From contig JACQPU010000094.1 in the NCBI GenBank assembly GCA_016207365.1, positions 1 to 6,473 on the forward strand: 6,473 bases of DNA, read 5' to 3'. Positions 1-4,845 of the stretch are shown piece after piece. The notes below the pieces were generated by a model, which saw only the letters and a program-made list of their open reading frames with translations, did no database searches and was not told the DNA's origin. Position 1 is the first letter of the stretch. Every line of letters starts with the position of its first letter. This stretch comes from Ignavibacteriales bacterium (GTDB lineage: Bacteria > Bacteroidota > Ignavibacteria > UBA10030). The translations under genes and the position numbers were made by a program.

Positions 1-550
1 GCTCGATAATCCTGACGGTCTGCAGGACTATTTCCGCCCCTATTTCTGCAAGCCGGTCGTGAAGTTCGCCGGCAGTTTCATCAGACCCTATAGCCACGCG
101 GGCCTGAAGGATAATCGAACCCGTATCCACGGTTTCCTGAAGGAAAAACGTTGTCACACCTGTTTCCTTTTCCCCATGCACAAGCGCCCAGTTGATGGGG
201 GCTGCGCCGCGGTATTTTGGCAGAAGCGATGCATGCAAATTGAACGCTCCGAGGGAAGCCGCAGTGTAGACTTCGGGCGGAAGGATCCGAAATGCAACAA
301 CAACGAGGAGGTCAGGATGAGCTGCGCGAATTTTCGAGACGAATGACGGGTCTCTGAGGTTTTCCGGTTGGAGAATGGGCAGGGAGTGGTCGAGAGCATA
401 GTGCTTGACCGGACTGCCTTGAACTTTAAGCCCTCGTCCTTTCGGACGGTCGGGCGCGGTGACAACGAAAATTGGAGTATAGTTGTTCTCGAGAAGAATA
501 TCGAGGCTGGGAACAGCGAAATCAGGAGTCCCCATGAAAACAATACGCAT
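1..550 (-). CDS. fmt: Methionyl-tRNA formyltransferase, N-terminal part (3' end beyond window)
   Basis: Fmt transfers a formyl group from 10-formyl-tetrahydrofolate to Met-tRNAfMet in the cytoplasm, making the initiator tRNA of bacterial translation. The 183 visible residues cover most of the Rossmann-like catalytic domain. It opens with MRIVFMGTPDFAVPSL, and APDRPKGRG (residues 32-40) is the usual loop. VVVAFRILPPEVY (83-95) is the family's active-site strand, in the AFRILP form I associate with Bacteroidota/Chlorobi. FNLHASLLPKYRGAAPINW (103-121) is the signature; N104 and H106 correspond to the catalytic Asn and His. D142 in ETVDTGSII is the catalytic Asp. Nothing is broken; the gene simply runs off base 1, so the C-terminal OB-fold domain is missing. 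The ATG at 548-550 lies 9 nt after the def stop. A GGAGG at 566-570, inside the end of def, is the likely but rather distant ribosome binding site. The def-fmt pairing is the classic arrangement. Confidence 0.97.
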   Translation of the reverse strand, partial: MRIVFMGTPDFAVPSLDILLENNYTPIFVVTAPDRPKGRGLKVQGSPVKHYALDHSLPILQPENLRDPSFVSKIRAAHPDLLVVVAFRILPPEVYTAASLGAFNLHASLLPKYRGAAPINWALVHGEKETGVTTFFLQETVDTGSIILQARVAIGSDETAGELHDRLAEIGAEIVLQTVRIIE

Positions 551-559
551 GCCGAAGGC

Positions 560-1174
560 TTAGGCCTCCACTTTTCCCGATTTCCTTGCGGCACCGGCGG
601 GAACCACGGGATATGCCGCGTCGGTTTCCCCCTTTTTGATCCTGCGGAGCTTTGGTTTCAGCAATCCCCTGCCCGCGATCGTCAAATGGTCAACAAAGAG
701 TATCCCGTTCAGATGATCGACCTCATGCAGAATGACCCTCGCAAGCAAACCCTTCACCTCCAGTTCCTGCGGCTTGAAATTTGCATCCCGGAACTTGACG
801 AGGATTCGTTCAGCCCGATCCACATCGGCTCGGACATCCGGTATGCTCAGACAGCCTTCCTCCAGCCGCCACTGGCCCGTCTGACGGACAATCTCGGGAT
901 TGAGAAGTACCAATCGTTTCGGTTTCGTCGGGTCAGCGGCAGAAGGGCTTGGCTCCCCTTCTTCGCGATCCTCTTCCGCACCGGTGATATCGACAACAAT
1001 AATCCGTTCCAGGTTTCCGACCTGATTCGCGGCGAGGCCGATTCCCGAGGCCTTATGCATGGTCTCCATCATGTCATAAATGAGCCGGATTACATTGTCG
1101 GTCAATGAAGCAACGGGACGGGCTTTCTGCCGAAGGACGTCACTCCCATACAGAAATATTGGAAGAATCGACAT
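560..1174 (-). CDS. def: Peptide deformylase
   Basis: Def removes the N-formyl group from nascent proteins at the ribosome exit. It uses a metal (usually Fe2+) held by one Cys and two His. All three family motifs are intact in this 204-residue protein: GIGLAANQVG (residues 44-53), EGCLS (106-110, metal ligand C108) and HEVDH (150-154, ligands H150 and H154, catalytic E151). Residues about 62-84 are an extra acidic, Ser/Pro-rich insertion between motif 1 and motif 2. The C-terminal tail (about 165-204, with LKPKLRRIKKGE and a YPVVPA segment) resembles the extended deformylases of Bacteroidota and relatives. The ATG at 1172-1174 is fixed by an in-frame TAA two codons upstream, and SILPIFLYGSDVLR is the normal family N-terminus. 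No clear Shine-Dalgarno is visible. It probably shares a transcript with fmt, which starts 9 nt after its stop, and with nlpC, which ends 63 nt upstream. Confidence 0.97.
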   Translation of the reverse strand: MSILPIFLYGSDVLRQKARPVASLTDNVIRLIYDMMETMHKASGIGLAANQVGNLERIIVVDITGAEEDREEGEPSPSAADPTKPKRLVLLNPEIVRQTGQWRLEEGCLSIPDVRADVDRAERILVKFRDANFKPQELEVKGLLARVILHEVDHLNGILFVDHLTIAGRGLLKPKLRRIKKGETDAAYPVVPAGAARKSGKVEA

Positions 1175-1237
1175 GGGTTAATCTGATTTACGGATCGTGA
1201 AGGATTGCAATGTAATACCGTACGCGGTTGGATGCAA

Positions 1238-1930
1238 CTACTTCCCACTGGATACAACTCGCCGGGCGCCCGTGTAGCGCTTCTTATAGTACGAGCTCTC
1301 CAGCGATGAGATGGTCACGCCAAAACTGACACTCGCATGAGCGAACAGATCGTCGCCAAGATAGATGCCGACGTGCGATGCTGGAGGGCCGGTCGTATTG
1401 AAAAACAGGAGGTCACCAAACTTGAGATCCTTGAAGGAAACATGTGTACCGATATGGAACTGCTCTTCGGCGCTTCGCGGGAGCTCCCCTCCAATGGACT
1501 CTTTATAGACAAGCATGGTGTAGCCGGAACAATCCATTCCGCGTGGATCGGCACCTCCATACACGTAGGGCACACCCATGTAGCGTGAGATCGCCCGCAT
1601 GATTTTGCTCTGGTCGAGAGGCGTGATTGCAGTGTTTTTTTCCGTGCGGAAATCCCGCGTTCCCGACACGACCTCGCCCACAGTTTTTGGGTCCGGTTTC
1701 TTGTCATCTTCGCGTCGCTCTTCCTGGGCTTCCCGGGAAAACCGCGGTGATTTTCTCCGTGGCGGATCCACTCCGCTTTCTCCGCTTCCAAAACGAGGCG
1801 ACGATGTCCCGCAACCATCGATCACAAGCAGCATAATCGACAAAAGAAAGCACCCGATTGCGCAGGTGCGACGAAGCCTCGACCTGCCGTAGGCGGATCG
1901 AGGCTTCGGCCGTTCGGGAAACGTAGGCAT
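1238..1930 (-). CDS. NlpC/P60-family cell-wall hydrolase, predicted lipoprotein
   Basis: Members of this family are Cys peptidases that usually cut the peptide stems of peptidoglycan (gamma-D-Glu to diamino acid bonds). The 230-residue protein begins with an Arg-rich n-region (residues about 11-21) and a hydrophobic stretch (24-37) ending in I-D-G-C40. I read C40 as the lipidated Cys, although Asp at lipobox position -2 is unusual. Residues 41-100 are a charged, low-complexity linker. The NlpC/P60 domain fills about 106-228: YVYGGADPRGMDCSGY holds the nucleophile C134, PPASHVGIYLG holds the catalytic H186, and FAHAS gives the likely third polar residue H198. All are intact. There is no SH3b targeting domain. 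The ATG (1928-1930) directly abuts the rpoD stop, with no good Shine-Dalgarno, suggesting translation coupled to rpoD. Codons 8-20, just after this start, form a strong inverted repeat (separate entry). Start choice is therefore somewhat uncertain, but later starts (codons 30 or 33) would remove the basic n-region. Confidence 0.9.
   Translation of the reverse strand: MPTFPERPKPRSAYGRSRLRRTCAIGCFLLSIMLLVIDGCGTSSPRFGSGESGVDPPRRKSPRFSREAQEERREDDKKPDPKTVGEVVSGTRDFRTEKNTAITPLDQSKIMRAISRYMGVPYVYGGADPRGMDCSGYTMLVYKESIGGELPRSAEEQFHIGTHVSFKDLKFGDLLFFNTTGPPASHVGIYLGDDLFAHASVSFGVTISSLESSYYKKRYTGARRVVSSGK
1872..1908. repeat. Perfect 11-bp inverted repeat inside the nlpC reading frame
   Basis: The arms CGAAGCCTCGA (1872-1882) and TCGAGGCTTCG (1898-1908) are exact reverse complements. 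The 15-base loop, cctgccgtaggcgga, can itself fold: GCC pairs with GGC around GTA, and CC pairs with GG, with single-base bulges. The whole 37-base unit is thus close to a complete hairpin. It encodes about residues 8-20 of the NlpC lipoprotein, an Arg/Pro-rich stretch just before the signal-peptide core, with none of the family's conserved residues. It looks like a dispersed palindromic element that entered the gene in frame, or an RNA hairpin over the start region. Copies elsewhere in the genome cannot be seen from here. Confidence 0.7.
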
Positions 1931-2788
1931 CTATCCAAGGTACGCCCGCAACGCCTTGCTTCGCGACGCATGGCGGAGACGGCGGATGGCCTTTTCCTTG
2001 ATTTGGCGGACGCGCTCGCGCGTCAAATTGAATTTCTCCCCAATCTCTTCGAGTGTCAGGGAATGCTCCTGATCCAGTCCGAAATACAGTCTGATCACCT
2101 GCGCTTCACGTTCGCTCAGAGTCGCCAGCGCACGCTTGACCTCGACTTTCAGCGACTCATCCATGAGGGTCGAATCCGGTGAGGGCTGGCGCTGGTCCTG
2201 GATAACGTCCAGAAGCCTGTTATCTTCGCCCTGGGCAAACGGTGCGTCCATCGACAAGTGGCGCCCGGAGATCTTCAGGGTATCGGAAACCTCAAAGAGC
2301 GACATGTCCAGCTCTTCAGCCAATTCGCTTGCGCTCGGCTCACGCTCAAACTCCTGCTCGAGCGTGCTGAAGGCCTTTCCGATCTTGTTCAATGCACCAA
2401 CTCGGTTCAGCGGAAGGCGGACAATCCTCGATTGCTCGGCAAGGGCCTGGAGAATCGACTGCCGGATCCACCACACAGCGTACGAAATGAACTTGAATCC
2501 ACGGGTCTCATCGAACCGCTTGGCGGCTTTGATCAGACCGAGATTTCCTTCGTTGATCAGATCGCCGAGTGAGAGGCCCTGATTCTGATACTGCTTGGCC
2601 ACACTCACCACAAACCGGAGATTGGCTTTTGTGAGCTTCTCCAGGGCCTTCTGGTCTCCTTTCTTGATCCTCCGCGCAAGCTCGATCTCTTCCTGCGGGG
2701 TCAGAAGCTCCACTTTGCCAATTTCCTGCAGGTACTTGTCGAGGGACTGGCTTTCTCTGTTCGTATATTGTTTGCTTATCTTTACCAT
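1931..2788 (-). CDS. rpoD: Primary RNA polymerase sigma factor (RpoD/SigA, short form)
   Basis: This is the housekeeping sigma factor that directs RNA polymerase to most promoters. The 285 residues contain region 1.2 (about 14-46, SLDKYLQEIGKVELLT), region 2 (about 50-120, with the promoter-melting and -10-reading segment FKFISYAVWWIRQSI at 98-112), region 3 (about 122-200) and region 4 (about 210-275). The -35-reading helix-turn-helix is LTLEEIGEKFNLTRERVRQ (244-262). Region 1.1 and the large non-conserved insertion of proteobacterial RpoD are absent, as is normal for the roughly 285-290 aa primary sigma of Bacteroidota, Chlorobi and relatives. The start ATG at 2786-2788 is fixed by an in-frame TGA immediately upstream. 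The leader lacks a Shine-Dalgarno, which is also common in that lineage. A candidate promoter lies just upstream (separate entry). The gene is intact and its stop touches the nlpC start. Confidence 0.97.
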   Translation of the reverse strand: MVKISKQYTNRESQSLDKYLQEIGKVELLTPQEEIELARRIKKGDQKALEKLTKANLRFVVSVAKQYQNQGLSLGDLINEGNLGLIKAAKRFDETRGFKFISYAVWWIRQSILQALAEQSRIVRLPLNRVGALNKIGKAFSTLEQEFEREPSASELAEELDMSLFEVSDTLKISGRHLSMDAPFAQGEDNRLLDVIQDQRQPSPDSTLMDESLKVEVKRALATLSEREAQVIRLYFGLDQEHSLTLEEIGEKFNLTRERVRQIKEKAIRRLRHASRSKALRAYLG

Positions 2789-2835
2789 TCAGTTGTTCCG
2801 TTCAGTCTTGTACCGTTCTCTAAACAATCTTTTTC

Positions 2836-2865
2836 CAAAAATAATTCATTTCTCCGCGAGGTCAA
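2836..2865 (-). promoter_or_regulatory. Candidate promoter of rpoD and the housekeeping block
   Basis: Read on the minus strand, TTGACC (2860-2865) is followed after 16 nt by TATTTT (2838-2843), an acceptable sigma70-like -35/-10 pair. The same bases also fit the Bacteroidota -33/-7 pattern: TTG, 19 nt, then TATTTTTG (2836-2843), matching TAnnTTTG exactly. Transcription would begin near 2829-2831, giving a leader of about 40 nt before the rpoD ATG at 2788. The -35 part lies inside the last codons of the second vertex gene, whose stop is at 2846-2848. The leader is AT-rich compared with the flanking genes, as expected for a promoter. No hairpin terminator separates rpoD from the vertex genes, so read-through from deoB is also possible. 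Confidence 0.45.
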
Positions 2866-3118
2866 TCCGATCAACGATGCCGACGATGGTCGCATCAACA
2901 GGGGCCATGTCCACTGGGAGCGGAATTACCGCTTCGCGCGCAGTGATATAGATAATAGTCTCCCCCGGGCCGGCACCTGCCATATCGACCGCCACGATCG
3001 GGCTTCCTGCTTCTTGTCGCGCGGCCGTCAGCGGTTGGACAAATTGAAGCTTGAACCGCCGGAGGTTCTCATCCTTTCGCGTGGCCCAGACCGTCCCTAT
3101 GACCTTTCCGAGAAACAT
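2846..3118 (-). CDS. BMC vertex (pentamer) protein, EutN/CcmL family, second copy
   Basis: EutN/CcmL (BMC-P) proteins form pentamers that close the vertices of bacterial microcompartment shells. This 90-residue protein has the family's full length. The N-terminal strand FLGKVIGTVWATRKDENL (residues 2-19) is nearly the family consensus, followed by FKLQFVQPL (22-30), IVAVDMAGAGPGETI (41-55) and the closing PVDATIVGIVDRID (73-86). The GSSAR loop usual before the last strands is replaced by ITAREAV (58-64), a form I recall from a separate subtype of vertex proteins in loci with several BMC-P genes. It starts 5 nt after the stop of the first copy, so the two are translated from one message; a clear Shine-Dalgarno is lacking. 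The copies share mainly the N-terminal and C-terminal motifs and differ at many silent positions, so the duplication is old. Confidence 0.92.
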   Translation of the reverse strand: MFLGKVIGTVWATRKDENLRRFKLQFVQPLTAARQEAGSPIVAVDMAGAGPGETIIYITAREAVIPLPVDMAPVDATIVGIVDRIDLAEK

Positions 3119-3123
3119 CGACG

Positions 3124-3393
3124 TCAGTCCACAACATCGAGCTTATCGACCACGGCTACAATGACGGCGTCCACGGGCTTATTTTTGGTCACCGCCGTCT
3201 GCCGGGCCGAGCTCCCTGATGTAACAAGCACCACGTCACCCACCCCGGCCTGAACCGTGTCAACGGCAATCACGAAAGTCTCCTTGAGCTTATAATCCAG
3301 CCCGATGTGCTTGACAATCTGGAACTTCATCCCGACAAGGTCGTCGTCTTTGCGCGTTGCCCAGACAGTACCAACAACTTTTCCCAGAACCAT
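3124..3393 (-). CDS. BMC vertex (pentamer) protein, EutN/CcmL family, first copy
   Basis: This 89-residue protein belongs to the same shell-vertex family and is the more canonical copy. It has VLGKVVGTVWATRKDDDL (residues 2-19), VIAVDTVQAGVGDVVLV (41-57), the hallmark GSSAR at 60-64 and PVDAVIVAVVDKLD (73-86). No signal peptide or membrane segment is present, as expected for a cytoplasmic shell protein. The start ATG (3391-3393) has a GAGG (3399-3402) at good spacing directly after the deoB stop (3404-3406), so translation is probably coupled to deoB. Hexameric (BMC-H) or trimeric (BMC-T) shell genes, needed for a closed compartment, are absent here and must lie elsewhere if the shell is real. 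The family assignment is firm; the type of compartment is inference from the deoB neighbour. Confidence 0.94.
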   Translation of the reverse strand: MVLGKVVGTVWATRKDDDLVGMKFQIVKHIGLDYKLKETFVIAVDTVQAGVGDVVLVTSGSSARQTAVTKNKPVDAVIVAVVDKLDVVD

Positions 3394-3403
3394 ATGAACC
3401 TCG

Positions 3404-4588
3404 TCAGGATGTTACGACCATGGAAAGGAAACTCTCCCCGGCCAGTTGGTTGGAAACGCCGAAGAATTCTGCAACGGTTTTTCCGGCGTCGGCAAAACTG
3501 GATCGCACGCCCAGATCAACGCCGTGCTGACCCGAAGGACTAAAACACAAGAGTGGAACGTATTCTCGGGAGTGATCCGTACTTGCATCAGTCGGATCGT
3601 TCCCATGATCGGCCGTAATCACAAGGAGATCTCCCTCTTTGAGGCTCGCGACCAATTCCGGAACAGCCTCATCAAACTCCTCGAGAGCACGGGCAAATCC
3701 GTCAGCATCCTGCCGGTGTCCGTAAAGCGCGTCAAAATCGACCAAGTTTGCCATGATGAATGTCGTTTTTCCGCTCCTCGCCTTCCCGAGAACAGTCTCA
3801 ATTCCCTCGCGGTTCGAGGTCGTGTGAAAACGTTCATCGATACCGCGACCCGCAAACAGGTCGTCCACCTTTCCGACAGAGACGGTCCGGATACCGTGTC
3901 GCTGAAGGAGATCGAGCAACGTTTCATCCGGAGGGGGAAGCGAGAAATCCTTCCGGTTCACCGTCCGTCGAAACGAGCCCTGAGTACCGACAAAGGGGCG
4001 TGCAATAACGCGTCCGACCGCGTGCTCGCCCACTACGACCTCTGTGCGCGTCTTGCGACAGATGCCATACAATTGCTCCGGCGGAATCACGTCCTCATGA
4101 GCCGCAATCTGAAACACCGAATCGCTGGACGTATAGACAATCGGATGACCTGTCCGCACGTGCTCGCTCCCGAGTTCCGCGATGATCTCTGTACCGGAAG
4201 CGCGTGTATTCCCGAGCACCCCTTTACAGCCCGTCCGATCAAGGAATTGCCGAATCAGACTCGGAGGGAATCCATTCGGATACACCGGGAAGGGCTTGTC
4301 GGTGATGATTCCGGCGATCTCCCAATGTCCGGTGGTGCTGTCTTTTCCCTTGGAGCGTTCGGCCATACGTCCGAAACAGCCTTCAACGGGTGCGCGCGGG
4401 TCCAGACCGATAGCCGAGGCGATGCGGGCCAGCCCGAGTGACTGAAGATGTGGAAGTCGGAGACCACCACGTGCCCGGGCGACATTTCCCAGCGTATGCG
4501 TCCCTTGATCGCCGTACGATCGGGCATCCGGCAGCTCGCCCACCCCGACACCATCGAGCACCACAAGTATGACCGTGCGATCTGTCAA
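3404..4588 (-). CDS. deoB: Phosphopentomutase
   Basis: DeoB interconverts ribose 1-phosphate with ribose 5-phosphate, and deoxyribose 1-phosphate with deoxyribose 5-phosphate. It thereby links nucleoside phosphorolysis to central metabolism. At 394 residues it has the normal length for this alkaline-phosphatase-superfamily enzyme. The phosphorylated Thr lies in KDSTTGHWE (82-90, T85 by analogy with the Bacillus enzyme). The two-metal site is complete: D12 in VVLDGVG, D286 and H291 in VDFDALYGHR, D327-H328 in TADHGNDPT and H339 in STDHSREYVPLL. The cap domain (about 95-215) carries the expected YTSSDSVFQIAAHE segment. The start is TTG (4586-4588): a TAG sits in frame immediately before it, and the next start-like codon (GTG, codon 9) would destroy the strand leading to D12. 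It ends 10 nt before the first vertex gene, and this coupling suggests its product feeds a microcompartment pathway. Confidence 0.96.
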   Translation of the reverse strand: MTDRTVILVVLDGVGVGELPDARSYGDQGTHTLGNVARARGGLRLPHLQSLGLARIASAIGLDPRAPVEGCFGRMAERSKGKDSTTGHWEIAGIITDKPFPVYPNGFPPSLIRQFLDRTGCKGVLGNTRASGTEIIAELGSEHVRTGHPIVYTSSDSVFQIAAHEDVIPPEQLYGICRKTRTEVVVGEHAVGRVIARPFVGTQGSFRRTVNRKDFSLPPPDETLLDLLQRHGIRTVSVGKVDDLFAGRGIDERFHTTSNREGIETVLGKARSGKTTFIMANLVDFDALYGHRQDADGFARALEEFDEAVPELVASLKEGDLLVITADHGNDPTDASTDHSREYVPLLCFSPSGQHGVDLGVRSSFADAGKTVAEFFGVSNQLAGESFLSMVVTS

Positions 4589-4590
4589 CT

Positions 4591-4596
4591 ACCTCT
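4591..4596 (-). promoter_or_regulatory. Closely spaced ribosome binding site for the deoB TTG start
   Basis: On the minus strand AGAGGT (4596 to 4591) precedes the TTG start of deoB. The GAGG core ends only 3 nt before the start codon, shorter than the usual 5-9 nt. An in-frame TAG occupies the three bases between GAGG and TTG, so no upstream start is possible. A rare start codon plus tight spacing suggests modest translation of deoB relative to the vertex gene behind it, which has ATG and good spacing. Confidence 0.5.
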
Positions 4597-4625
4597 AGTG
4601 AAAATACGGGAAACCGAGGGAAACG

Positions 4626-4820
4626 TTACGCGTAGATTTCCTTTTCGTTGCACTTGCACACCTGCATCCGCTGACTGTTGAAGCGGTACGACTGGTGTGC
4701 GGAACGAACGGATTGGACGTACAGGATCGGAACACGGATTGTTCCGCATTTCGGACATCGGGAACCGCGCTCCTCCGTGCCTTTCCTCACTTTTTCTGCA
4801 AAATCATGCTGCTTTGCCAT
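4626..4820 (-). CDS. Small Cys4 zinc-ribbon-like protein of unknown function
   Basis: I do not recognise a named family. The 64-residue product starts MAKQHDFAEKVRKG, is rich in Lys and Arg, and carries two cysteine pairs: RCPKCG (C22, C25) and VCKCNEKE (C55, C57). A CxxC-29-CxC layout fits a single structural zinc site, with about 28 residues of predicted beta strand (IRVPILYVQSV onward) between the pairs. Related small ribbons usually bind RNA, DNA or protein, but nothing here decides which. I chose the ATG at 4818-4820: it follows the upstream stop by 25 nt, has AAAGG about 11 nt before it, and gives a typical cytoplasmic N-terminus. The longer frame starting at 4907 would overlap the upstream gene by 62 nt and adds unlikely sequence. 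It ends 37 nt before deoB, probably in the same transcript. Confidence 0.75.
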   Translation of the reverse strand: MAKQHDFAEKVRKGTEERGSRCPKCGTIRVPILYVQSVRSAHQSYRFNSQRMQVCKCNEKEIYA

Positions 4821-4845
4821 AATACCGTAGACCTTTCTGAACCGG

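Noticed and set aside
368..1108. Plus-strand open frame (246 codons)
   Set aside because: It runs antisense across fmt and def, both firmly identified on the other strand.
1175..1237. Possible promoter or terminator between nlpC and def
   Set aside because: No convincing -35/-10 or -33/-7 pair and no GC-rich hairpin with a T tract; the 63 bases show nothing I can support.
1315..1818. Minus-strand open frame in another phase of nlpC
   Set aside because: It overlaps the NlpC/P60 domain in a different frame and has no recognisable content.
2798..2818. Two GAACGG copies in the rpoD leader
   Set aside because: Six-base repeats 15 nt apart occur easily by chance, and they lie downstream of the inferred transcription start.
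3446..4441. Plus-strand open frame (331 codons)
   Set aside because: It is antisense to deoB, whose active-site residues are all present on the minus strand; no family resemblance was seen.
4608..4624. Direct repeat of GTTTCCC in the gap before deoB
   Set aside because: Two 7-base copies 3 bases apart in a 37-nt gap; too short to call an operator or structure.
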